DNA from: Arthrobacter sp. ZGTC131
GTDB lineage: Bacteria; Actinomycetota; Actinomycetes; Actinomycetales; Micrococcaceae
Reading direction: 5' to 3'
Length of the DNA stretch: 64,000 bases
Assembly: GCF_002929275.1 (NCBI RefSeq)
Contig: NZ_PJIK01000003.1
Location: 62,001-126,000 of the forward strand
Shown piece after piece: positions 1 to 7,047 of this stretch (within the stretch, counting starts at the first letter, position 1; each line of letters opens with the position of its first letter). The notes beneath the pieces are model-generated. The model saw nothing but the letters and a program-made list of their open reading frames with translations. It did not search any database and was not told the origin of the DNA. A program made the position numbers and the translations under genes.

Positions 1-25
1 GGTGCGACGTGGCTCACAAAAAACG

Positions 26-55
26 TTGACAAGCCTTGTTTGTCGCCCGTAGTGT
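26..55 (+). promoter_or_regulatory. Candidate sigma-70-type promoter of the MHS transporter
   Basis: TTGACA at 26-31 is a perfect -35 box. TAGTGT at 50-55 is a plausible -10 box after an 18-bp spacer. Transcription would then start near 62, at the edge of three direct repeats, leaving a leader of about 120 nt. Seen by eye only; no start site is known. Confidence 0.5.
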
Positions 56-60
56 TTGTT

Positions 61-99
61 GCAACCGATCTCTGCAACCGATCTCAGCAATCGATCTTA
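61..99 (+). repeat. Three tandem 13-bp direct repeats, operator-like
   Basis: GCAACCGATCTCT (61-73), GCAACCGATCTCA (74-86) and GCAATCGATCTTA (87-99) follow each other without gaps just after the predicted transcription start. Their regular 13-bp phase and position suit binding of a repressor oligomer, but no adjacent regulator gene is visible in the window. A short hairpin with arms at 117-123 and 132-138 (CCGGAGG/CCTCCGG) follows in the leader. Confidence 0.5.
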
Positions 100-185
100 T
101 TGGCTCCGGTGAAAAGCCGGAGGACTGATTGCCTCCGGTTCAATCCCTAACCCCTCCTCAGCAAACGTGAAAAATGGAGAGTTCA

Positions 186-1607
186 ATGAAGACCTCAAAA
201 AATGCGCTCGACAGCTCGGGCCCTTCTGAATTTCCGGAAGTGCCGGAGCCGCCCCGGCGCTCCGTCAACATGGTGGCAGGCACGATCGGCCACTTTGTGG
301 AGTGGTACGACTGGTACATCTACGGGCTCCTGGCAGCGGTGTTCGCGGGACAGATATTCCCAAGCGAGAACCCGTTCGCGTCCCTTGTCGCAGCGCTACT
401 CACCTACGCGGTCGGTTTCGTTGTACGCCCGCTCAGCGGAATCATCATTTCGCCGCTGGCCGACCGCTACGGCCGCCGGCTCATCCTGACGCTGTCCATC
501 TCCGGGATGGCGCTCGGCTCTCTGATCATCGGCCTCACCCCTTCATTCGCGACGATCGGCTACGCAGCACCTGTTCTCTTTCTGGTTGCACGCATCCTCC
601 AGGGAATCTCGGCCGGCACCGAGCAGCAGAGCGCCATCGCGTTCATGGTCGAACACGCTCCCGCGAACCGGAGAGGCCTGTTCGGCTCGTTCTCCAACAT
701 GGCAAGCGGCCTCGCGACCCTCGCCGCGACCGGTTCGGCCGCGATCGTGACATCATCCTTTGCTCCCGCCGAACTCGCAGCCTGGGGGTGGCGCATCCCC
801 TTCGTTGTGGGCGGCGTCCTCGGCGTCGCCGGTCTCATCCTGCGGGCCCGCTCGGATGAGACCCCTGAGTTTGAGGCAGCTGCCCTCGTCGATCAAAAGT
901 CCGCCTGGGCGCGCCTGAAGGACCTGCTCCGCGAACACCCGAAGGCCCTGCTCCAGGCAGCGGCACTCTCTGCCCCGGCCGTGGCCTACTACACCTGGGC
1001 CACGTTCCTCCCCACCTACGCCAAGCTGACCACCGGCCGGGACCTGTCCTCCACCCTGGCCGGGAGTGTTATCGGGCTGGCCTTGCTCGTGGTCATCGTG
1101 CCGGTCTGTGGATACCTTTCGGACCGCCTCGGCCGACGCAAGATCTTCCCCATCATCGGCGCCATCGGCATGATCGTGCTCTTCTACCCCTTGCTCCTGC
1201 TGCTGAACCAGCCAGGCTTCTGGGTATACGTTCTGGTTTCGGCATCCGGGTGGGTAGTTCTCGGTATTTGGCAGGCCGTTTACCCGACAATCCAGGCCGA
1301 GCTGTTCCCGGCCTCAGTCCGGGTAGCAGGCATCGGTTTCGCGCACCAGATCGTCATCGCCGTCTTCGGTGGCACCGCACCACTTATCGCCGCTGCATTC
1401 GTCGGCGCCGGACAGCCCATGTTCGTTGCGTACTACATGATCGCCATTGTCACCCTCTCCCTCATCGTCTACTTCACGCTCCCCGAGACCGGCAGCAAGG
1501 GCCCGCGTGCCACCGTCGCACCGGCAGACCCCGAAGTGCTGGAAGGAGAGCACCTGCTCTTCGATGCTCCACGCGGCGGGATCCAGACGAAGAATTCCAA
1601 GCCGTAG
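186..1607 (+). CDS. MFS transporter, metabolite:H+ symporter (MHS) type
   Basis: A 473-residue, probably 12-helix inner-membrane transporter of the MHS branch (family of ShiA, ProP, KgtP), which takes up organic acids or betaines with protons. The N-terminal GHFVEWYDWYIYG stretch and the ADRYGRR loop after helix 2 are typical, as is a second SDRLGRRK loop at mid-protein. I start at the ATG at 186 because GGAGA lies 5 nt upstream; the ATG at 174 has no ribosome binding site and overlaps that motif. The gene stands alone, with a promoter and repeats before it and a strong terminator after it. Substrate cannot be read from sequence; shikimate, protocatechuate-like aromatics or dicarboxylates are all possible for this branch. 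Confidence 0.85.
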   Translation: MKTSKNALDSSGPSEFPEVPEPPRRSVNMVAGTIGHFVEWYDWYIYGLLAAVFAGQIFPSENPFASLVAALLTYAVGFVVRPLSGIIISPLADRYGRRLILTLSISGMALGSLIIGLTPSFATIGYAAPVLFLVARILQGISAGTEQQSAIAFMVEHAPANRRGLFGSFSNMASGLATLAATGSAAIVTSSFAPAELAAWGWRIPFVVGGVLGVAGLILRARSDETPEFEAAALVDQKSAWARLKDLLREHPKALLQAAALSAPAVAYYTWATFLPTYAKLTTGRDLSSTLAGSVIGLALLVVIVPVCGYLSDRLGRRKIFPIIGAIGMIVLFYPLLLLLNQPGFWVYVLVSASGWVVLGIWQAVYPTIQAELFPASVRVAGIGFAHQIVIAVFGGTAPLIAAAFVGAGQPMFVAYYMIAIVTLSLIVYFTLPETGSKGPRATVAPADPEVLEGEHLLFDAPRGGIQTKNSKP

Positions 1608-1636
1608 ACCTCCATCTCCTCCGCAACACTGCACAT

Positions 1637-1676
1637 GGGGAAAGCCCTCGACCCGCTCCGGTCGAGGGCTTTCCCC
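1637..1676 (+). terminator. Rho-independent-type terminator after the MHS transporter
   Basis: A perfect 17-bp stem (arms 1637-1653 and 1660-1676, GGGGAAAGCCCTCGACC and its complement) with a 6-nt loop, 29 nt after the stop codon. The right arm ends in a short T/C run rather than a long T tract. Confidence 0.8.
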
Positions 1677-1819
1677 TTCCCGGCCGTGGCCGACTCCAAG
1701 ATGAAGCACACCCCAACCTCGCACAAGGGCATAGGCTCGGGCCCCAGAAATAGGAACGTAAAGTGGTCCACTGCGAGGCTTAAGGTCCGTCGCCGCCCAC
1801 AGTCAGGGACGATTCTCAT

Positions 1820-1887
1820 GGGTTATCCACCGCTACTGCTGCTCTGGGAGCTAATCCAGGGGCTCCCAATCCAGCTGTGGATAACCC
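1820..1887. other. Inverted repeat carrying two DnaA-box-like 9-mers
   Basis: GGGTTATCCAC (1820-1830) and GTGGATAACCC (1877-1887) are perfect inverted repeats. The right arm contains TGTGGATAA, an exact DnaA box on the minus strand; the left arm has TTATCCACC, one mismatch. A smaller inverted repeat (TGGGAGC 1845-1851 / GCTCCCA 1862-1868) lies between them. The stretch 1680-2220 holds no convincing gene. DnaA binding is inferred only from the 9-mers. Confidence 0.4.
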
Positions 1888-2001
1888 GAATTGCCCCCAA
1901 CTCTGTGGACGGAACAGGGTCACCCAGCGCAGCTTGTCCGAGCCTCGCCGGGTTGACGGAAACGCTTTTGAGGGCGAGGTGAGCCCGAGGAAGCACGCCT
2001 C

Positions 2002-2154
2002 GTGACCGAATTCGCTGGGATAGCAGTCCGCGCCGCCTTCGACGGATGGGCCGAACTTACCGACGCCGGTCACCAGGCGACGTTCGGCGAAACCTACCAG
2101 CGGGTCCGCGGACAACTCGGTACCACCGCTGGAATCAGTCGAATACGCGGTTAG
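2002..2154 (+). CDS. Short ORF, possible gene remnant, no known family
   Basis: A 50-codon open frame from a GTG, ending in TAG, inside an otherwise empty 600-bp gap. The translation (VTEFAGIAVRAAFDGWAELT at the N-terminus) has good codon-position bias and looks protein-like. There is no clear ribosome binding site, and the frame closes just upstream at a TGA. I do not recognise it. It could be the C-terminal fragment of a larger lost gene or a small real protein. Confidence 0.25.
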   Translation: MTEFAGIAVRAAFDGWAELTDAGHQATFGETYQRVRGQLGTTAGISRIRG

Positions 2155-2221
2155 CTGTAAAGGCTCATCGCTGGACGCAGATACTGCTTCCGACTCCGAT
2201 CCGGGTAGCTCACCCTGTTAG

Positions 2222-2240
2222 CCTTCCACTAGTGTGAAGG
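2222..2240 (+). promoter_or_regulatory. MerR-type operator before the MerR gene (autoregulation)
   Basis: CCTTCCACTAGTGTGAAGG: an inverted repeat around the palindrome CACTAGTG. It is the same site found before the three target units at 2696, 4667 and 6912, but one base shorter (an A is missing in the left arm) and lacking the TTGACC -35 hexamer that precedes the others. Confidence 0.65.
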
Positions 2241-2275
2241 TTGGTGCAGATCTGGTCACGATCGAAGGAGCGGGC

Positions 2276-2677
2276 ATGCGTATAGGCGAATTGGAACAAA
2301 GGTCCGGAGTGCCGGCTCGGATGCTCCGTTACTACGAGGAGCAGGGCCTGGTGACACCGCGCCGCCTCGACAACGGTTACCGGGAGTATGACGAATACCT
2401 TGTTGACCGCGTGGCGAAAATCCGCGGGCTCATCGACTCGGGTATCCCGACCAGGATCATCGGCAACATCCTGCCGTGCCTGAACCAGCCGCAGACCGTC
2501 GTCGTCGACGACGCTGACCCGGAACTCCTGGAAATTCTGCGGCAGGAGCGGGACCGGATGACGCACAAGATCGACGTCCTTTCGCAGAACCGGGACGCCA
2601 TCACCCGCTACGTCCAGGCCCTGGAGGCCGCCGCCGGCAGCAAGAGCAGCATCGTCACCGAACGCCAGCCGGCGTAG
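2276..2677 (+). CDS. MerR-family transcriptional regulator
   Basis: A 133-residue regulator. Residues 1-70 form the MerR winged helix-turn-helix (MRIGELEQRSGVPARMLRYY, then an RYYEEQGL wing-type motif), followed by a long dimerisation helix near residues 75-120. The start at ATG 2276 gives the canonical MerR N-terminus and has GAAGGAG upstream at 2264-2270; a longer frame from 2234 would run through the operator. It has only one cysteine (ILPCL), so it is not a thiolate metal sensor of the MerR/CueR kind and probably answers an organic ligand or redox cue. Identical-looking palindromes upstream of itself and of three neighbouring units identify its likely regulon. MerR proteins activate promoters with over-long spacers by twisting the DNA. 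Confidence 0.9.
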   Translation: MRIGELEQRSGVPARMLRYYEEQGLVTPRRLDNGYREYDEYLVDRVAKIRGLIDSGIPTRIIGNILPCLNQPQTVVVDDADPELLEILRQERDRMTHKIDVLSQNRDAITRYVQALEAAAGSKSSIVTERQPA

Positions 2678-2695
2678 CAGCAGGGGCACGATTTG

Positions 2696-2717
2696 ACCTT
2701 CTCACTAGTGAGAAGGT
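2696..2717 (+). promoter_or_regulatory. MerR operator/promoter of the monooxygenase operon
   Basis: A perfect 22-bp palindrome with half-site ACCTTCTCACT, overlapping the -35 hexamer TTGACC (2693-2698). A weak -10 candidate, CACGAT (2720-2725), would leave a 21-bp spacer. A long spacer filled by the operator is the hallmark of MerR-activated promoters. Confidence 0.75.
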
Positions 2718-2731
2718 TGCACGATGGGTAG

Positions 2732-4075
2732 ATGACTTCCTCCTCCTCTCCAAAAATGATCCTCGGCCTGCAGCTCGGTAACGGGTACGGCGCCCACGGG
2801 TCGGCCTGGCGTGCCGCGGGCGTGGACCCGGCCAATTACACCGATTTCGACGCGCAGGTGCGCTACGCCCAGGCCGCCGAACGGGGCAAGTTCGCGTTCC
2901 TGTTCCTGCCGGACTTCCTGGCCTACAAGGCAGATGGCGTGCAGGAGGCGCCGATGCTCACCCTGGAACCGATGCTGACCCTGGCGGCCATAGCCCGCGC
3001 GACCGAGCGCATCGGTCTGGTAGCGACCGGCTCGACGACCTTCAACGAGCCCTACAACCTCGCTCGCCAGTTCAAGGCCCTGGATGTGATGAGTCATGGC
3101 CGGGCCGGGTGGAACGCTGTGACGACCAGCGACCCTGCGTCCGCCGCGAACTTCGGGCAGGAGATCGCGCCCCGGCCGCAGCGTTACCAGCGGGCGCACG
3201 AGACCATCCAGATCACCCAGGCTCTCTGGGGTAGCTGGCAGCAGGATGCCTGGATCAGGGACACGACGAACGCTCGGTTCATCGATCCGGAGAAGATCGA
3301 GGCCATCAACCTGCAGGGCACATATGTCGCGTCTCGCGGTCCGCTGCCCATACCGCCATCGGAGCAGGGCCAACCTGTGGTCTTCTCGGCCGGCGGAGGC
3401 GCGAACGGCCTCGAGATCGCCGGTCGGTACGCCAGCGCCGTCATCGGCGCCGTGTTCACCATTGAGGACGCGCGCGCCCAGCGCGAAGCCGTCCGGGATG
3501 CAGCGCGTAAGGCCGGACGCAACCCTGACGAGGTGAAATTCATCGCCGGAGTGATGCCGGCCATCGCCGCCACCAAGCGGGCGGCACTGGACCGCCGTGT
3601 AGCCCTCGGAGACCAAGCCGCCCCCGCCCTCGTTCCCTATCTCGGCTCCATGCTGGGACTGACTCTCGATGCGAGCCAGATCGACGAGCCACTCAGGCCC
3701 GCTCAGCTGGCAGCAGCCCGACCCAGCCCTTTCGATCCCCGCTCCCCACGGACTCTGGAAGTCGCCCGCGAAGGATGGACCCTCCGCGATATCCTCGCCC
3801 ACGGGGTCATCGACTACCACCCCACCCCGGTAGGCCCGGCGTCGGTCACCGCGGACCACATGCAGGAATGGTTCGAGGCAGGCGCCTGTGACGGCTTCTG
3901 GGTGTCCATCGACGTCTACGAGGACGGTATTGACACCTTTGTCGATACCGTCGTCCCCCTGCTCCAGGAGCGCGGTCTCTTCCACGACGACTACGAAGGC
4001 ACCACCCTCCGTGATCACCTCGACGCCCCCGCCCAGTACGGCCTGGACGCTCGACTCGCGGATAACGCCGAATGA
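2732..4075 (+). CDS. NtaA/SnaA/DszA-type FMN-dependent monooxygenase
   Basis: A 447-residue flavin monooxygenase of the bacterial luciferase-like superfamily, NtaA/SnaA/DszA branch. These oxidise substrates such as nitrilotriacetate, dibenzothiophene sulfone or alkyl sulfides using FMNH2 from a partner reductase. The TIM-barrel motifs are clear: RIGLVATGSTTFNEPYNLAR, LDVMSHGRAGWNAVTTSD and a late YHPTPVGPASVTADHMQEWF. The start codon lies only 14 bp after the MerR palindrome and has no purine-rich ribosome binding site, so the message may be leaderless. The stop overlaps the reductase start (ATGA), showing a coupled two-component pair. The real substrate is unknown. Confidence 0.88.
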   Translation: MTSSSSPKMILGLQLGNGYGAHGSAWRAAGVDPANYTDFDAQVRYAQAAERGKFAFLFLPDFLAYKADGVQEAPMLTLEPMLTLAAIARATERIGLVATGSTTFNEPYNLARQFKALDVMSHGRAGWNAVTTSDPASAANFGQEIAPRPQRYQRAHETIQITQALWGSWQQDAWIRDTTNARFIDPEKIEAINLQGTYVASRGPLPIPPSEQGQPVVFSAGGGANGLEIAGRYASAVIGAVFTIEDARAQREAVRDAARKAGRNPDEVKFIAGVMPAIAATKRAALDRRVALGDQAAPALVPYLGSMLGLTLDASQIDEPLRPAQLAAARPSPFDPRSPRTLEVAREGWTLRDILAHGVIDYHPTPVGPASVTADHMQEWFEAGACDGFWVSIDVYEDGIDTFVDTVVPLLQERGLFHDDYEGTTLRDHLDAPAQYGLDARLADNAE

Positions 4076-4593
4076 CGACAACCACCGACAACCCCAGCCA
4101 CATTATTGATCAGGGTCTCTTCCGTGGCACGGTGGGCCGTTACGCGTCAGGCATCACGATCATCACCGGTCACGATGACCAGGGGCCGATCGGGTTCACC
4201 TGCCAGTCGTTCTACAGTGTCTCCGTCGACCCGCCGGTCGTGTCCTTCAGCGTCATGAAAACCTCCACCACCTACCCGAGGATCCGCGACGCCGGAACCT
4301 TCACGGTCAACATCCTCTCGCGCGACCAGGAAGCAGTATCCAACCAGTTCGCTCGACGAGGCACGGACAAATGGGCCGACATCCGGTGGAGCCCCACAAC
4401 ACGGGGCAACCCGGTCCTGGTTGAAAGCCTGGCCTGGCTCGACTGCACGATCTGGGCTGAGCACGACGCCGGCGACCATCTCATCGTGCTCGGACGCGTT
4501 ATCGAACTAGGAACATCCCCTGAAGAACACCCTGATCCCCTGGTGTACTTCCAAGGCCAATACCGGGCCCTCCACGAGCTCGACCCTGCCTGA
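4072..4593 (+). CDS. Flavin reductase, NtaB/HpaC-like (flavin_reduct domain)
   Basis: A 173-residue NAD(P)H:flavin oxidoreductase that should supply FMNH2 to the monooxygenase with which it overlaps by four bases. Family motifs include FRGTVGRYASGITIITG near the N-terminus, GFTCQSFYSVSVDPPVVSFS for flavin binding, and FTVNILS with QFARRGTDKW further on. Length is normal for the single-domain flavin reductases. It is the last gene of the first MerR-controlled unit; 130 bp of non-coding DNA with the next operator follows. Confidence 0.9.
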   Translation: MTTTTDNPSHIIDQGLFRGTVGRYASGITIITGHDDQGPIGFTCQSFYSVSVDPPVVSFSVMKTSTTYPRIRDAGTFTVNILSRDQEAVSNQFARRGTDKWADIRWSPTTRGNPVLVESLAWLDCTIWAEHDAGDHLIVLGRVIELGTSPEEHPDPLVYFQGQYRALHELDPA

Positions 4594-4666
4594 TGCGTGT
4601 GTAGGTCGTTGTATCGGTGGGCCGCTTTACCTTCCTCCTCGTCCGGTACGTGACACCCCCGATTTG

Positions 4667-4688
4667 ACCTTCACACTAATGGCAAGGT
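4667..4688 (+). promoter_or_regulatory. MerR-type operator before the F420-reductase-like gene
   Basis: ACCTTCACACT followed by AATGGCAAGGT, overlapping TTGACC at 4664-4669. The outer ACCTT/AAGGT arms are intact but the right inner half has decayed, so it is the weakest of the four copies. The context GATTTGACCTTC is shared with the sites at 2696 and 6912. Confidence 0.6.
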
Positions 4689-4725
4689 TGATGATGGAAG
4701 GACAGATATCGCACTTGGGAGACAC

Positions 4726-5469
4726 ATGAAGATCGGAATCATCGGCGCGGGCTCGATCGGCTCGACCATTGCCCGGCGGCTCAGCCGTCACGGACATGAC
4801 GTATCGATCGCGAACTCACGCGGCCCGGAGACGATTGCTGCCGCAGCCTTGAGCACCGGCGCGCGAGCCGTCACGGCGTCCGAAGCGGCCACTGGCGTCG
4901 ATGTCCTCATCGTCTCGGTCCCGATGAACCGCAACGAGGACATCGCCGCCCACGTGCGGCGCGCACCCCAGGCCGCGGTCGTCATCGACACGTCCAACTA
5001 CTATCCGGCCCGCGACGGCATCGTCCCCGCCTTTATTGAGGGGCAGCCCGAGAGCATCTGGTTGTCCGAGCTGTTCGGCCGCCCCGTCACGAAAGCCTGG
5101 AACGCCATCACATCCCAGTCGTTCGACGCGAAGGCCGCCGGGGCCGGGGCTGCAGGCCGGGTAGCCATTCCGGTGGCATCCGACCAGGACGACCACCGGA
5201 ACATTGCGATGTCCCTGGTTGAGCAGACCGGCTTCGACGCTGTCGATGCCGGTGTCCTCGCCGAGTCCTGGCGGCAGCAGCCCGGCGCCCCCGTCTACTG
5301 CACAGATCGTAGACGCGAAGAGATGCCAGCCTTCCTGGCAGCCGCTGAGAAAGAGCGAGTGCCCCAGCGCCGGGATCTGGCCATGGACGCCATCGGCGGG
5401 TACATCGCCGCCGGCGGCAGGCCCGATGGCAAGTTCCTCGTCGCCATCAACCGTGCCTGCTACAGCTGA
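4726..5469 (+). CDS. F420-reductase-like NAD(P)-binding oxidoreductase
   Basis: A 247-residue Rossmann protein of the NADP oxidoreductase, coenzyme F420-dependent family (Pfam F420_oxidored). MKIGIIGAGSIGSTIARRL gives the dinucleotide fold and ANSRGPET the phosphate-binding region after strand 2. VVIDTSNYYPARDG and the SELFGRPVTKAWNA stretch match the family. Members pass hydride between NADPH and a deazaflavin or act as dehydrogenases; which applies here is unknown. It is the first gene of the second MerR-controlled unit and is followed 80 bp later by an exporter, so it may reduce the compound being exported or oxidised. Confidence 0.75.
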   Translation: MKIGIIGAGSIGSTIARRLSRHGHDVSIANSRGPETIAAAALSTGARAVTASEAATGVDVLIVSVPMNRNEDIAAHVRRAPQAAVVIDTSNYYPARDGIVPAFIEGQPESIWLSELFGRPVTKAWNAITSQSFDAKAAGAGAAGRVAIPVASDQDDHRNIAMSLVEQTGFDAVDAGVLAESWRQQPGAPVYCTDRRREEMPAFLAAAEKERVPQRRDLAMDAIGGYIAAGGRPDGKFLVAINRACYS

Positions 5470-5549
5470 CGCTACGTCCCCACAACTCCCCCACGCACCA
5501 ACGCGCACCTACTGATGCGCGCTCACACGTAAGCCAGGATGAATACCGA

Positions 5550-6773
5550 ATGACTTCTCACGAAGCAACAGCAACCCAAGAGACCGGCGATAACGGATCA
5601 CGGTCCGACAGTGCAGGCCCGACGCAGAAACCATCATGGGCGGGAGTGGCCTCGCTGAGCGTGGGTGTATTCGCCCTCGTGATGGCCGAATTCCTGCCGG
5701 CGAGTCTTCTTCCCCGGGTTGCCGCGGATCTGGGGGTGACAGAGGGTGTGGCCGGTCAGTCCGTCGCCATCACCGCCATCGTCGCAGCCGTTTCCGGCAT
5801 CACTATCCCTGTCGTGCTCTCGCGTATGGACCGCCGGCACCTGATGATCATCCTTTCGGCGCTTGCCGTCGTATCGGATGTGCTTGTGGCGATCGCGCCG
5901 ACCTACCCGATCCTTCTGGCCGCCCGCGTCCTGCTCGGCATCGCGATCGGCGGGTTTTGGGCGCTTGCGATTTCCATCACAGCGCGCCTGGTTCCGGCAT
6001 CAAGACTCGGTCTGGGTCTGACGATCGTGAACGTGGGCGTGACCCTGGCTACCGTCGCCGCCGTCCCGTTCGGCACGCTGCTTGGTGAGATATGGGGTTG
6101 GCGTGCAGTGTTCGCTCTGGCCGCGGGCGTCGGCATCATCGCCATGGTCATCCAATTCATCGCCCTGCCTTCGATGGTGACCGGCCCCTCCAGCGGATTC
6201 CGGCCTCTCATTCAGACACTGCGCTCCCGCATGGTGCTGCTCTGCCTGTTCACCATGGCCCTTATGGGTGCCGGTCACTTCGCCGGCTTCACCTACATCC
6301 GTCCTGCAGCGACCGAGGTCGGCGGACTCGATCCCGAGCAGCTCGCTGTCCTGCTCCTGGTGTACGGCCTCGGAATTGTGGGCGGCAACCTGATCGCCGG
6401 ACCTCTCGCCGACCGCACCCTGCGCACTGCGACTCTGGTCTTCCCGCTCGTCCTCGGCCTGGCGATGATCGCCTTCGTGTACATGGGCAGCAGCACAGTG
6501 CTGCTCTTCATTGCAGCCGCGCTGTGGGGAGCCGGTTTCGGTGCCCTGCCGACGGTCATCTCGACCTGGCTAGCACGAGCCGAACCGAGCCGCCTTGAAA
6601 GCATCGGCGGACTGCAGACAGGTGTGTTCCAGGTCGCGGTCGCCCTCGGCGCGTTCATTGGCGGGCTTCTCGTCGACGGTGCCGGCGTACAGACAGCCCT
6701 GGTCCTCGGCGGCCTCGCCTCCGTGCTCGGCGGCCTGATCCTGGTGGCAGTCAAACCCCGGACGCTTGCCTAA
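5550..6773 (+). CDS. MFS efflux transporter, DHA1 type (12 helices)
   Basis: A 407-residue major-facilitator protein of the AraJ/PbuE/YdhP drug and sugar efflux group. After a hydrophilic 30-residue N-terminus the first helix reads SLSVGVFALVMAEFLPASLLP, characteristic of the group, followed by DLGVTEGVAGQSVAITAIVAA. VLLGIAIGGFWALAISI and the long glycine-rich C-terminal helices fit a 12-helix antiporter. The ATG at 5550 has AGGA 10 nt upstream. It lies 80 bp after the F420-reductase-like gene with no promoter visible, so it probably shares the operator at 4667. Confidence 0.85.
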   Translation: MTSHEATATQETGDNGSRSDSAGPTQKPSWAGVASLSVGVFALVMAEFLPASLLPRVAADLGVTEGVAGQSVAITAIVAAVSGITIPVVLSRMDRRHLMIILSALAVVSDVLVAIAPTYPILLAARVLLGIAIGGFWALAISITARLVPASRLGLGLTIVNVGVTLATVAAVPFGTLLGEIWGWRAVFALAAGVGIIAMVIQFIALPSMVTGPSSGFRPLIQTLRSRMVLLCLFTMALMGAGHFAGFTYIRPAATEVGGLDPEQLAVLLLVYGLGIVGGNLIAGPLADRTLRTATLVFPLVLGLAMIAFVYMGSSTVLLFIAAALWGAGFGALPTVISTWLARAEPSRLESIGGLQTGVFQVAVALGAFIGGLLVDGAGVQTALVLGGLASVLGGLILVAVKPRTLA

Positions 6774-6911
6774 AACAAGAGGGCTGACCGACCGAACTTG
6801 TCTCCGCTGGTGGCGCCCGCCGCACGCCAGGCACCGGAGATTTCCCGCCAAGACGACGGACTCGAGCGCCGACGCCGACACAAATCGGAACGTTAGGGCT
6901 TAGCCGATTTG

Positions 6912-6933
6912 ACCTTCACATTAGTGTGAAGGT
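6912..6933 (+). promoter_or_regulatory. MerR operator/promoter of the DHA2 exporter
   Basis: ACCTTCACATT followed by AGTGTGAAGGT, overlapping TTGACC at 6909-6914: a 22-bp palindrome with one mismatched pair. The start codon is 115 bp downstream, unlike the very short distance at the monooxygenase operon, so a leader of about 90-100 nt is expected. Confidence 0.72.
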
Positions 6934-7047
6934 GAAGACTGAAATACCGACAAGCTCTCCGATCGCGCGGTGCTTTGTCCAAGCGGTAATCCTGTGGATT
7001 CCGACCCGAACCGATGAATCTTACGAGCACCTTGGAGTCAACAGCTT

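Noticed and set aside
1820-1887. Chromosomal replication origin
   Set aside because: Only two DnaA-like boxes, no AT-rich unwinding region and no dnaA, dnaN or gyrB nearby.
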